A stretch of DNA of 64,000 nt from Streptococcus parasanguinis CC87K (lineage in GTDB: Bacteria; Bacillota; Bacilli; Lactobacillales; Streptococcaceae), in assembly GCF_000507765.1 (NCBI RefSeq), contig NZ_KI669403.1, positions 1 through 64,000 on the forward strand, written 5' to 3'. The position numbers and the translations under genes were made by a program. Within the stretch, counting starts at the first letter, position 1; the number at the start of each line of letters is the position of its first letter. Below, piece by piece: positions 1 through 8,921 of the stretch. The notes beneath the pieces are model-generated. The model made no database searches. It saw only the letters and a program-made list of their open reading frames with translations, and had not been told where the DNA came from.

Positions 1-2615
1 GATGCTGATTCAGATCGTGATTCAGACACTGATACTGATGCTGATTCAGATCGTGATTCTGAAATAGATTGTGAAGCTGATTCAGTATTTGATTCAGACA
101 ATGATTTAGATGCTGATTCAGATGCAGATTTAGATGCTGAAACAGATTGTGATTGTGACACTGATTGTGATTTAGAAACCACTTCTGATTCTGATTGTGA
201 AACAGATTGTGACTTAGATACAACTTCTGACTCAGATTGTGAAACAGATTGTGACTTAGATACTACTTCTGATTCTGATTGTGATTGTGATACAGAGTTA
301 GATTGTGATTGTGATTGTGACTCAGAATCTGTCACCTTACGGTAATAGTGTACAGTATCACCAGATGGTTTTTCACTTGCTGATGGAAGTGAGTATTGGT
401 TACCAAATCCACCAGTAGTCTTCACTGGATTACCTGAAGAATCTTTCTTAAGTGTCTTACCATCTGCTAACAAGGCATACTTCGTACGTCCACCAATAAC
501 GTTTTGAGTGTTCCCTCCAGGTGTTGAGTTTGCAGTTCCTTTTGGCTCATCAGTATACATGTAGTCTGCTTCACCCACATGTCCAGCCGCATACCAACCT
601 GTAATGTAGACAAGACCTTCATTTGGCTCATCTGGGTTGTGCCATGGAGAAACTGTTAATTGATAATCACCATTCTTACTATTGACAACTACCTTATCGG
701 TTTCCATGTTTGTAGCAGATGGAATATACTTGTCACCCGATTTAATTACTGGAGTGGTGTAAACAAGTGTGTAACCATTTGTATCTGTGTTGTTCCCCAT
801 TGTAGCTTCATTATAAGTTGAAACTGCTGAAGGATCCAGAACATAGAGTTTTGTTACTGTCGAACCATCGTTGGCAACCACTTCACGAATACGTTTCACA
901 TAGTAATGTTGACGCGTACCCTTAAGTTCCGCATACTTAGTACCTACAGAGTTACCAAGTTCACCAGATGTAGTTGAAGCATCTGCTTGTTGGTACAAAA
1001 CATAACCATCAAATGAACGCGGATTTGATGCAGTGTAGTTTTGACCTTGAATACCTGTTTGAGTGTATGAAGCAAGTTCAGTTTCATTACCAGTTGGTTT
1101 GTAGCTTTGAGTGGTTGTATCTGCACTTGAACGGTTTGCATCATAAGTTGATGAAGCTGTATCAACTACTTTATAGTGAGTTGTTTGATTCATCTTAGTC
1201 GATGGGACACCAATCTCTACGTTTGGTTTCGTTTCACCTTGGTTAGCAGGTGAAAGGTAGTCATATACTTGTTCTGTCTTGTAATCAAAACCACTAGGAT
1301 TCAACTCTTCGTTATGTTTGATAATGATATCCACACTTGCAGATCCACCATCCGTTGACTTGTTATAAACAAGGTATGGATAGTATTTCTGAGATGAAAG
1401 GTCACCAAGATTTACTTCTTTACCTGAGAGTGCAGAATTCAAAGTTGTATTAGCAACTTCATTACCTGTAGTTTTATCTACCAAGCGTACATAAACCTCA
1501 GGGTTGTTTGAGCTATTTGTTTTATCTACAGATAGCGTCACATAGTAGTTTTTGCTGTAAAGTTGGTTGTATGAAGAAAGATTCCATACACCAAATGTCA
1601 TGCGATTTGCAGCAGGGTCAGCTGTATATCCTGAAGGAATCGTTTGTGTACGATCTGTAAGGCTCGCACCATTTGGATCAGTCATTCCAGGAGTTGCATT
1701 AACACCTGCTGAAAGTGTGTTTGAAGTAGAGATTGCATCCAATTGTGCATAAACTGCTGGAGAACCATTTACTGTTGTGTTACCAGTAAATCCTGCCGCA
1801 GTCAAGGTTGCCATCATGTCATCTACTGACTTGCTCAAACGTTCGCGTTGATCAGCATAAGCTTGAGCTGATGCATTGGCGTTGATCAAGCTGTTGCTTG
1901 CTGTCAATTCTGTTTGAACTTTAGCGATGGCCGCATCAAGTGCTGCTTTCTTTTCTGGGGCTGAAACAGTAGCTGAGTAGTCCCCTGCAATCTTGTTCAA
2001 CAATGCTGCTTCTGAAGAATTTTGTTCTAAGACAACCTTGTCTTCAGATTTAGATACAGTTGTAGTTGTTTCTGAAGTTGCTTCAGATGCAGTTGCTACA
2101 GCTGATTCGCTAAGAGCTGCTGAAAGTTCTGCAGATCCTTGTTCGCTCAATGAAGCTGACTCAGATACAGAGACACTTACAGATGTTGAAGTGCTTGCTG
2201 ATGTTGATGCACTTGCTGATTCTGTTGTAGATTCAGTAGTTGATTCAGTAGTTGAAGTTGTACCAAGTACAGTACTTCCTTGCTCTACAAGAGCTTCACT
2301 AGAAAGTTCAGATGCAGTTGCTACAGCTGATCCAGCTTCGTCAGCTTTAGCAGTATTCGCTACTGTAGCTGCACCAAGAACAGCACCTGCTGCTACAATC
2401 CCTTTGAGCAAGCCTCTGCTTGTCATTTCTGTTGCTGATACTTCATTTTCACGAACCTCAGCTACAACAGTTTCTTCGACCTGACCGCGGATAACTTTCA
2501 AAAGACCAAAGTTAGAAGTTGCTGCACGCAACCAGTTCTTACCTGACTTGATCAATTTAAAACGAGTCACACGATCCGTTTCACGGAACTCACCGTTCGA
2601 ACGCTTAAAAAACAT
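1..2615 (-). CDS. Serine-rich-repeat (SRR) adhesin, N-terminal part, cut by window edge
   Basis: Reverse-strand reading from an ATG at 2615 stays open to base 1, about 871 codons, so the C-terminus lies outside. The N-terminus begins MFFKR and carries an SRR-type signal peptide: KSGKNW near residues 23-28, then a hydrophobic stretch ending in AKA near residue 91. A first Ser/Thr-rich segment (about 95-170) is followed by a non-repeat, presumably ligand-binding region to about 760, then a long SESXS/SQS repeat that runs off the edge. This layout is that of Fap1, GspB, SrpA and PsrP, which are O-glycosylated and exported by the accessory Sec system; those partner genes are not in the window. 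RBS AAGGAGA precedes the ATG. The exact family member cannot be named because the binding region does not clearly match one I know. Confidence 0.93.
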   Translation of the reverse strand, partial: MFFKRSNGEFRETDRVTRFKLIKSGKNWLRAATSNFGLLKVIRGQVEETVVAEVRENEVSATEMTSRGLLKGIVAAGAVLGAATVANTAKADEAGSAVATASELSSEALVEQGSTVLGTTSTTESTTESTTESASASTSASTSTSVSVSVSESASLSEQGSAELSAALSESAVATASEATSETTTTVSKSEDKVVLEQNSSEAALLNKIAGDYSATVSAPEKKAALDAAIAKVQTELTASNSLINANASAQAYADQRERLSKSVDDMMATLTAAGFTGNTTVNGSPAVYAQLDAISTSNTLSAGVNATPGMTDPNGASLTDRTQTIPSGYTADPAANRMTFGVWNLSSYNQLYSKNYYVTLSVDKTNSSNNPEVYVRLVDKTTGNEVANTTLNSALSGKEVNLGDLSSQKYYPYLVYNKSTDGGSASVDIIIKHNEELNPSGFDYKTEQVYDYLSPANQGETKPNVEIGVPSTKMNQTTHYKVVDTASSTYDANRSSADTTTQSYKPTGNETELASYTQTGIQGQNYTASNPRSFDGYVLYQQADASTTSGELGNSVGTKYAELKGTRQHYYVKRIREVVANDGSTVTKLYVLDPSAVSTYNEATMGNNTDTNGYTLVYTTPVIKSGDKYIPSATNMETDKVVVNSKNGDYQLTVSPWHNPDEPNEGLVYITGWYAAGHVGEADYMYTDEPKGTANSTPGGNTQNVIGGRTKYALLADGKTLKKDSSGNPVKTTGGFGNQYSLPSASEKPSGDTVHYYRKVTDSESQSQSQSNSVSQSQSESEVVSKSQSVSQSESEVVSKSQSVSQSESEVVSKSQSVSQSQSVSASKSASESASKSLSESNTESASQSISESRSESASVSVSESRSESA

Positions 2616-2650
2616 TTCTGTCTCCTTAATACATTTTCTATTTCCTTTAT

Positions 2651-2678
2651 ATTATAGACTACTTTGGAAATATTTCAA
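2651..2678 (-). promoter_or_regulatory. Promoter of the SRR adhesin
   Basis: Minus strand shows TTGAAA, 16-bp spacer, TATAAT, about 35 bases ahead of the adhesin ATG. Confidence 0.7.
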
Positions 2679-2813
2679 GCAATTATCCTCAATTATTAGT
2701 ATTTTTTTTAAAAAAATTTTTCTTTACATAAAGAAATCCGTTTTCATGTTCTTTTTTGTCAAACCGGGGCAATTTTTTGATAAATTCCTATAATACTTCG
2801 ACTTTAGAGCTAA

Positions 2814-2843
2814 AACAAAAAGCCCCTTTTAATAGGGGCTTTT
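2814..2843 (-). terminator. Rho-independent terminator of gltX
   Basis: Stem AAAAGCCCC/GGGGCTTTT with a T tract on the minus strand, a few bases after the gltX stop codon. Confidence 0.85.
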
Positions 2844-2850
2844 CTGATAA

Positions 2851-4308
2851 TTATCTGATTTCTTCCAACATTTTTTCAATGTGTTGGATGGATTTTTCGC
2901 GACCAAGCAAGTAGATGGTATCTGGCAATTCAGGACCATGCATTTCACCTGAAACGGCAATACGGATTGGCATAAAGAGATTCTTCCCTTTGATCCCAGT
3001 TTCTTTTTGGACCGCTTTGATTTGTGGGAAGATATTTTCTACTACAAACTCATCGTCTGACATGGCTTCGAGTTTCGCTTTGAAGGCTTCAAGTACCGTT
3101 GGCACTGTTTCACCAGCCATGACTTCTCGCTCAGCTTCCGTCAATTCTGGGAAGTCTGCAAAGAAGAGGTCTGTCAATGGAACGATTTCGTCCACTGACT
3201 TCATTTGTGGTTTGTAAAGTTCCACCAATTTCTCAGCCTTGTCTGTCAAACGACCTGCTGCTTCAAGGAATGGTTTGGCCATTTCAAAGATGGTCGCAAG
3301 ATCCGCATTCTTGATATAGTCATTGCTCATCCAGTCTAGTTTCTTCTGATCGAAGGCTGCTGGAGACTTGCTGAGGCGGTTTTCATCAAAGAGCTGGATG
3401 AGTTCTTCACGAGAGAAGATTTCGTCTTCCCCACCAGGGTTCCAACCAAGCAGAGCGATGAAGTTAAAGACTGCTTCTGGAAGGTAGCCCTTCTTACGGT
3501 AATCTTCGATAAATTGAAGAGTGTTGGTGTCCCGTTTAGACAACTTCTTACCAGTTTCAGAATTGATGATAAGTGTCATGTGACCAAACTCAGGTGCATC
3601 CCAACCAAGAGCTTCATAGACCATGAGCTGTTTTGGTGTATTGGCAATGTGGTCATCCCCACGGATAACATGAGAGATTTGCATGTCGTGGTCATCGATG
3701 ACAACGGCAAAGTTATATGTTGGGTAGCCATCTTTCTTTTGGATAACCCAGTCCCCACCGATATTGCCACCTTCAAACTCGATATCACCTTTGACCATAT
3801 CATGCCATTTGTAGATACCTGACTCATTCACTGCCAAACGAACCGTTGGAATGATTCCTGCTGCTTCACGTTCTGCGATATAAGCTGCTTTTTCTTCTTC
3901 GCTCATGCCAAGGTATTCGTTGATGTAGCGAGGTGTTTCACCTGCTGCTTCTTGGCGTTCACGTTCTGCTGCTAACTCTTCTTCTGTCACATAAGACTTG
4001 TAGGCTTTTCCTTCCGCCAAGAGTTGGTCAATGTATGTTTGATAGAGTTCCAAACGTTCAGACTGGCGGTAGTTTTCATGCGTCTCAGGACTTTCATCCC
4101 AGTCCATGCCCAACCAACGAAGGTTTTCAAGCTGTGAACGTTCGCCGTCTTCAACGTGACGCTTGCGGTCCGTATCTTCGATACGGATGATAAAGGTTCC
4201 ACCATGGTGGCGTGCATACAAGTAGTTAAACAATGCTGTACGAGCATTTCCGATGTGTAGTAGTCCAGTTGGACTTGGTGCATAACGCACACGAATATCT
4301 TTTGCCAT
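2851..4308 (-). CDS. gltX: Glutamyl-tRNA synthetase
   Basis: A 485-residue class I aminoacyl-tRNA synthetase that charges tRNA-Glu (and, in organisms like this, usually also tRNA-Gln ahead of amidation). The HIGH-type signature appears as [15 protein letters not shown] near residue 10 and the KMSKS-type loop as [10 protein letters not shown] near residue 255; length is that of streptococcal GltX. RBS GAGGAGAG directly precedes the ATG. A -10 hexamer TATAAT lies at 4363-4368. It is a single-gene unit with its own terminator; a 175-bp repeat lies upstream. Confidence 0.97.
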   Translation of the reverse strand: MAKDIRVRYAPSPTGLLHIGNARTALFNYLYARHHGGTFIIRIEDTDRKRHVEDGERSQLENLRWLGMDWDESPETHENYRQSERLELYQTYIDQLLAEGKAYKSYVTEEELAAERERQEAAGETPRYINEYLGMSEEEKAAYIAEREAAGIIPTVRLAVNESGIYKWHDMVKGDIEFEGGNIGGDWVIQKKDGYPTYNFAVVIDDHDMQISHVIRGDDHIANTPKQLMVYEALGWDAPEFGHMTLIINSETGKKLSKRDTNTLQFIEDYRKKGYLPEAVFNFIALLGWNPGGEDEIFSREELIQLFDENRLSKSPAAFDQKKLDWMSNDYIKNADLATIFEMAKPFLEAAGRLTDKAEKLVELYKPQMKSVDEIVPLTDLFFADFPELTEAEREVMAGETVPTVLEAFKAKLEAMSDDEFVVENIFPQIKAVQKETGIKGKNLFMPIRIAVSGEMHGPELPDTIYLLGREKSIQHIEKMLEEIR

Positions 4309-4435
4309 ATTTCTCTCCTCTTATCTTGTTCGCTATTTCTAGCTCATTTTTCAATCGTTCCTATTATACCACAAAGAAAGCAGGACTGAAATGAATAAGT
4401 GGCCTTTCTAGCTTTTCTTCCTATATATAAGAAAA

Positions 4436-4610
4436 GAGAGTGGGACAGAAATCGGTCATTCGTTAGAATTCGATTTCGTCGTCCCACCTCCGCACAGTTG
4501 AGTAGGGCTGTATAAGCTGATGAAATCAGCGTATTAGAGCCCACTCAACCACTGCGTCTTGCTCGACAATCCAAAAACAATTAAGAGGCTAGGACTTTTG
4601 TCCCAGCCTC
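4436..4610 (+). repeat. 175-bp intergenic repeat, copy 1
   Basis: First of six 175-bp copies. This orientation begins GAGAGTGGGACAG and ends TGTCCCAGCCTC; the two ends are imperfect inverted repeats. Here it lies between gltX and the esterase, separated from the esterase stop codon by another repeat. Confidence 0.9.
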
Positions 4611-4640
4611 CATATGATGATTGTTTCAATCTTAATAAAT

Positions 4641-4745
4641 GAACAAACCCTAAATGCTATGTGAAAAAGATAAAGTCTCTTGTGAGCATCGCTCCCTGCG
4701 ACAATTTCCTTTTTTCACTTTGCATTTTACGCCCTTTGTATCTTA
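4641..4745. repeat. About 105-bp stop-codon-associated repeat, copy A
   Basis: Nearly identical to 8815-8921: both contain ACGCCCTTTGTATCTTA at the right end and CCCTAAATGCT near the left end. The right end contains the stop codon of the neighbouring minus-strand gene. The middle portion around GTGAGCATCGCTC can fold into a hairpin. Confidence 0.8.
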
Positions 4746-5525
4746 ACTTAGTCTTTCTTCTAATTCAAAGTCGATGGGTAGGGTTTGTAAAAAGTGCTCC
4801 AACTCACGTTCCCAGTAGAACCATTCGTGCTTGCCTGGGCTGTGGGTATAGGTGACATCCAAGCCTAACTTTTCTAGTTCCTTGACTTCAAAATTATTGG
4901 CTTCATAAAGGAAATCCTGCTCCCCACACCAGATCCAGAGCTTGGTCTTCTTATCTGAAAACTTCTTGGCAGCAGTCTCTAGCGAATAGGAACTGGTCGT
5001 CCAATCCTCAATCTCTCCAAAAATTCCCTTCCAAAAAGCTGGTTGTTCCAAGTCATTGTTTTCAAAGTCTCTATCATGGAAACTAAGTGCTCCAGAGAAA
5101 CTCGCAGCTCGAGAGAAACGATTTGTCTTGAGGGCCAAGAGCATCGAGCCATAGCCACCCATGGATAGACCCGCAATAAAGGTTTTCTCCCGTTTCTTAG
5201 TCATATTCGGGAAGAAGCGAGAAAGAGTCTCTGGCAATTCTTTCGCAATGGCCGTGTAGTAGTTGTAGCCATACTGGGTATCGGTGTAAAAGCCATTATT
5301 GGTGTTGGGTAGGACCACGATCAGATTGGTATTGCGCAGGATGCGCTCCACATTGGTCCGCTTCAACCAAGAGTGGTGATTGCCATTCATCCCGTGTAAG
5401 AGATAGAGAACCGGAATATCCGTATCCGCTGGATCTTCCACGCGCGATGCATCGGGATAAAGGACGGACACCCCCCACTCCATCTTCAAAACTTCTGAAT
5501 AATACTCAATCTGCATAACTGCCAT
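4743..5525 (-). CDS. Alpha/beta-hydrolase esterase (EstA/esterase D type)
   Basis: A 260-residue serine hydrolase from the ATG at 5525, chosen because GAGGAAAG sits just upstream; an in-frame start ten codons earlier has no such site. The nucleophile elbow is GLSMGGYGS, the oxyanion region is [13 protein letters not shown], and the probable catalytic His is in [11 protein letters not shown] near the C-terminus. It resembles the pneumococcal tributyrin esterase EstA and the esterase D/S-formylglutathione hydrolase fold. There is no signal peptide, so it is probably cytoplasmic. It follows the RNase J2 gene by 70 bases and is likely co-transcribed. The natural substrate is unknown. Confidence 0.88.
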   Translation of the reverse strand: MAVMQIEYYSEVLKMEWGVSVLYPDASRVEDPADTDIPVLYLLHGMNGNHHSWLKRTNVERILRNTNLIVVLPNTNNGFYTDTQYGYNYYTAIAKELPETLSRFFPNMTKKREKTFIAGLSMGGYGSMLLALKTNRFSRAASFSGALSFHDRDFENNDLEQPAFWKGIFGEIEDWTTSSYSLETAAKKFSDKKTKLWIWCGEQDFLYEANNFEVKELEKLGLDVTYTHSPGKHEWFYWERELEHFLQTLPIDFELEERLS

Positions 5526-5595
5526 TTGCTTTCCTCTTTCTACTGTTAAAAACACTCGGCAAGCCTTCGGCTACCAAGCGTTTCCATTTCTTCTA

Positions 5596-7257
5596 TTATT
5601 TTACTTCCATCACGACTGGTAGGATGGCTGGACGGCGTTTGGTTTGTTCAAATAAGAACTTAGACAAGTTGTCGCGTACCAAACCTTTTAACTCACCCCA
5701 GTCAAAGCTATCTTGATTCAAATAATCTTCGACGCTTTGGTTGACCAATTCGCAACTTTCACGAAGAATATCCCGACTTTTCTTGACATAGACAAAACCA
5801 CGAGTGTGCACGCGCGCTTTGGAAATAATTTTCTTCTCTTTGCGGTTCACCGTGATCGCCACGATAAAGATCCCGTCTTCTGACAAGACCTTGCGGTCAC
5901 GAAGGACGATATTGCCCACATCCCCAATGGCATTCCCATCAATCATGACATCTCCTGCTGAGACGCTACCGGCAGGAACAAAGTCACCCTTTTCATACTC
6001 CATCACCGATCCGCGTTTTGGAATAAAGATATTTTCAGGCAAGATACCGACTTCCATCGCCACCCGCGCATGAGCATCCAATTCACGGTATTCCCCTTGG
6101 ATCGGGAAGAGATATTTAGGACGAAGAAGGTTGATCATCAACTGCAAGTCCCGTGCGTTTCCGTGACCAGATACGCGCAAGCTGGACGTGATCAATTTGA
6201 CAACTCCACCTGCTTGGTAGATCATGTTTTCTACACGAGCTACCACTGCTTCTTTGGCAATCGATGGCGTTGTAACGATGTAGACCAAGTCCCCATCTTT
6301 GATTTCCACATAGCGGTGACGACCAATCGACATCTTGCGCAAACCATTGATCGGCTCACCCATTCGGCCTGTTTCCAAAATGATCAATTCATGATCCTCG
6401 AAACGGCTCATTTCTTTTGGCTTGATCAAGAGTTTTTCATTAGCAAGAGATAATTTATTCAAGCGAATGGCTGTGCGGACGATGTTTTCCACATCGAACC
6501 CTGTCAAGACCACACGACGGCCAGTCTCAGCTGCAGCGTCAAAGACCTGCTGGATCCGAGAAAGGTTGCTGGCTACCGCCGCCACGATCACACGACCATC
6601 CCAGTCTGCAATCGTATCTAAGATGGCATCGCCCACTTCTTGCTCACTGGCAACTTGAATCTTGCTATCCGCATTGGCTGAATCACTCAAGAGGGCAAGC
6701 ACACCTTCGCGTCCAATCTCAGCTAGGCGAGCAAAGTCTGTCGCATAAGACTCGCTGGCAGTTTGGTCAAATTTAAAGTCTCCTGTGTAGACGATATTGC
6801 CCTCAGGAGTGCCAATCACAATCCCGATACTTTCAGGGATGGAGTGGGTAGTTTGAAAGAAAGAGACGACGGCATCGCCAAAATCAATCTCAGAATTTTG
6901 ATCGATGACATGGAAGTCGTTGAATTTCTTCACACTGTCATTGCTTTTGACAAAGAGTTTAGCCAACTCAATGGTCAACTCTGTCCCGAATACAGGAACT
7001 TTGGCTTCAGCCAAAAGATAAGGCAAAGCCCCAATGGCATCCGCGTGACCATGGCTCAAGAAAACACCCGCAATGCGGTCCTTGTTTTCAAATAGATAGT
7101 CCATGTTGGGGATAACGACATCCACCCCAAGTTGCTCATTTTCTGGATACTTCAAACCTGCATCCAAGACAAAAATCGAATCGTTCACTTCGGCAACGTA
7201 GAGATTTTTCCCATTTTCTCGAACACCGCCCAAAGTGACTAATTTAATACTACTCAC
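5596..7257 (-). CDS. rnjB: Ribonuclease J2
   Basis: A 553-residue metallo-beta-lactamase/beta-CASP RNase with a GTG start (GTGAGTAGT) behind AAAGGAGA. It belongs to the Firmicute RNA-decay machinery and normally pairs with RNase J1. The metal motif, usually HGHEDHIG in J1, reads HGHADAIG here near residue 70, so one metal-binding residue pair is changed; that is typical of streptococcal J2, which is weak or inactive alone. Other motifs are GDFKFD, SDSANAD and the C-terminal SGHGNARDLQ loop. The next gene downstream is the esterase. Confidence 0.93.
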   Translation of the reverse strand: MSSIKLVTLGGVRENGKNLYVAEVNDSIFVLDAGLKYPENEQLGVDVVIPNMDYLFENKDRIAGVFLSHGHADAIGALPYLLAEAKVPVFGTELTIELAKLFVKSNDSVKKFNDFHVIDQNSEIDFGDAVVSFFQTTHSIPESIGIVIGTPEGNIVYTGDFKFDQTASESYATDFARLAEIGREGVLALLSDSANADSKIQVASEQEVGDAILDTIADWDGRVIVAAVASNLSRIQQVFDAAAETGRRVVLTGFDVENIVRTAIRLNKLSLANEKLLIKPKEMSRFEDHELIILETGRMGEPINGLRKMSIGRHRYVEIKDGDLVYIVTTPSIAKEAVVARVENMIYQAGGVVKLITSSLRVSGHGNARDLQLMINLLRPKYLFPIQGEYRELDAHARVAMEVGILPENIFIPKRGSVMEYEKGDFVPAGSVSAGDVMIDGNAIGDVGNIVLRDRKVLSEDGIFIVAITVNRKEKKIISKARVHTRGFVYVKKSRDILRESCELVNQSVEDYLNQDSFDWGELKGLVRDNLSKFLFEQTKRRPAILPVVMEVK

Positions 7258-7393
7258 TGTTGTCTCCTTTAGTGTGATTATTTTAATACTTACGGTCCTT
7301 GGTCGCCCAAGTCGAATTACAGTTTTGCAAATACTTGCATATCCACTCTATTATACAATTTTTTTCTCTTTTTTTCAAAAAGCTTTCCACAGC

Positions 7394-7432
7394 AAAAAAA
7401 GCCCTCTCATCTGAAGTAGATGAAAGGGCTTC
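7394..7432 (-). terminator. Terminator of the 7462-8004 gene
   Basis: Minus-strand hairpin AGCCCTTTCATCT/AGATGAGAGGGCT followed by seven T residues. Confidence 0.85.
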
Positions 7433-7461
7433 TAGGCGCCTATTTTTAGGGGGAAAAGACC

Positions 7462-8004
7462 CTAAAGATGGTAATCTCCCCGTTTATTTTCAATAATCCG
7501 CATAGCTGCCTTGATCACATGAAACTTGCCTAATAATTCCTCTAGGCGTTTACTATTTCGCTCGCTCAATTGGCCGTTCTTGACCGCTTGGGACAGGCGA
7601 TAAAAGTCATCCAAGTCCTCCCCAATGTTTTCAAACAGCTCTTTGGCTTCCTTGAGTCGGTAGCGATTGACTAGGTAGTTCACATCTTTTTTGAAGGAAG
7701 CGACATTGTTTTCGTGAATATCCGTATAAGCTTCCTCTTCTTCCTTGGGCTCTTGGTAATTTACCGCCTTAAAACAGGTGATGAATTCCCGACTTTTGAC
7801 ATTGCAAACAAAGATGACACCGTCACTAGCTACATAAGTTTTTGTATTAGCCGGCTGAACCACGTCACTATCATAAGGGGAGAGAGAGGGGAGATGTTGG
7901 TTAATCCACCGGTTCAGGTGCTGATCATCTACGCCAAATCGCTCAAAAGCTCTCTGCCGGAAATGGTCACGGCAACTATATTCTTGCGCATACGACAATC
8001 CCAT
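7462..8004 (-). CDS. Conserved hypothetical cytoplasmic protein
   Basis: A 180-residue protein from the ATG at 8004, which sits behind a strong AGGAGGTGAG site; the longer in-frame start at 8091 lies across a terminator hairpin and was rejected. It has no signal peptide, membrane segment or motif I recognise. The N-terminal half contains QRAFERFGV and HLPSLSPYDSD, and the C-terminal half is highly charged and probably helical. It lies downstream of a candidate structured RNA that carries a terminator, which could make this gene subject to attenuation. Confidence 0.7.
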   Translation of the reverse strand: MGLSYAQEYSCRDHFRQRAFERFGVDDQHLNRWINQHLPSLSPYDSDVVQPANTKTYVASDGVIFVCNVKSREFITCFKAVNYQEPKEEEEAYTDIHENNVASFKKDVNYLVNRYRLKEAKELFENIGEDLDDFYRLSQAVKNGQLSERNSKRLEELLGKFHVIKAAMRIIENKRGDYHL

Positions 8005-8030
8005 ACTCTCACCTCCTCCTGAGTATTTTA

Positions 8031-8445
8031 TAAAAATGGCCTCCAGTCTTACGGGACTAGAGGCCTGGTCTGCTTTACTGACTTGGTGCAATTAACCTTT
8101 TGGCTAACAAAACAATGTTTATGATGTTGATTTCATTTAATAGTATTTGCGTAAAATACCAGAGGTTTTCTTTGCTATTCCAAATCCAAATGATGAGTTT
8201 TCGACTGGACGCATTGAAGTTTGAAAACCTTTACAAAAAAGCTTCTACCTACTATTTCCACGTTTTCTTATGTCTCCAGACAAACTAAGCAGGTTTGCCC
8301 GGCCGTCCAACCGATCCGACACACACGACATGACTGCTCTTTTACGATAAGAGCATGAACAACTATCAGCAAAACAGGCCTAAAACGAAGTAACCTAACT
8401 TTTAACTCGATAAGGCATTGGAATCAATCCCTTCTTCATCTTTCT
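8031..8445 (-). ncRNA. Candidate roughly 410-nt structured RNA or 5' leader ending in a terminator
   Basis: A strong minus-strand promoter at 8452-8480 is followed by about 410 bases without a convincing protein gene, ending in a near-perfect hairpin (GGCCTCTAGTC/GACTGGAGGCC, 8038-8065) with ATTTTTAT after it. The terminator ends about 27 bases before the next ATG, as in an attenuated leader. A seven-codon ORF, MPYRVKS, starts near the 5' end at 8418 behind an AAGGGA site. It lacks the hallmarks of RNase P RNA, tmRNA, T-box and common riboswitches that I can recall. The class is unknown. Confidence 0.5.
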
Positions 8446-8451
8446 ATCTAT

Positions 8452-8480
8452 ATTATACTCAACCCCCTTAGCGATTGCAA
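8452..8480 (-). promoter_or_regulatory. Promoter of the candidate RNA
   Basis: TTGCAA, 17-bp spacer, TATAAT on the minus strand. Confidence 0.75.
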
Positions 8481-8610
8481 GCGATTCCACCTGAAACTAG
8501 TTCCTATTTTTATGCAGTTTTCTTCTGACCTCTTTCTAAGCTTTTTTGTTGTATAAGGCAGTCATTGAAAGGACGACGTATATTTATAAACAATAGCTTG
8601 TGTTTTAGAA

Positions 8611-8643
8611 AGAGAAAAAGCTAGAGAACAAGCTCTCTAGCTT
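8611..8643 (-). terminator. Probable terminator of the ABC transporter operon
   Basis: Stem AAGCTAGAGAG/CTCTAGCTT followed by TTTCTCTTT on the minus strand, about 280 bases after the ATPase stop. The stretch 8446-8918 otherwise contains only repeats. Confidence 0.6.
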
Positions 8644-8722
8644 AGCATGTAGACAAGGCACAGTAGCTGATTGGCTTCTTTTCTCGCTTGATTAGCTCAG
8701 AAGAAAACCTAATCAGCCTTGT

Positions 8723-8775
8723 GGGGGTAGGACGACGAAGCGTTCATAAATCATATCGCTTCTGTCCTACTCCCT
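8723..8775. repeat. Degenerate end-hairpin related to the 175-bp repeat
   Basis: GGGGTAGGACGACGAAGCG pairs with CGCTTCTGTCCTACTCCC. The arrangement and several words (GGACGACGAA, TTCTGTCC) match one end of the 175-bp repeat, but the rest of the element is absent. Confidence 0.5.
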
Positions 8776-8810
8776 ATTTTCACTTTGCATTTTACGCCCT
8801 TTGTATTTTA
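8776..8810. repeat. Partial copy of the stop-codon-associated repeat
   Basis: Repeats the right-hand 35 bases (TTTCACTTTGC, ACGCCCTTTGTAT) of the element at 4641-4745, immediately before the full copy. Confidence 0.65.
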
Positions 8811-8814
8811 TTAA

Positions 8815-8921
8815 ATGAACACGCCCTAAATGCTGTGTGAAAAAGATAAATTCTCTTGTGAGCATCGCTCACTGCAAGAATTTCCTATTTTCACTTTGCA
8901 TTTTACGCCCTTTGTATCTTA
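8815..8921. repeat. Stop-codon-associated repeat, copy B
   Basis: Nearly identical to 4641-4745. As in copy A, its right end supplies the TAA stop of the adjacent minus-strand gene, here the ABC ATPase. Confidence 0.8.

Noticed and set aside
8005..8091. N-terminal extension of the 180-residue protein to 8091
   Set aside because: It would be translated through a terminator hairpin and lacks a ribosome site, whereas 8004 has a strong one.
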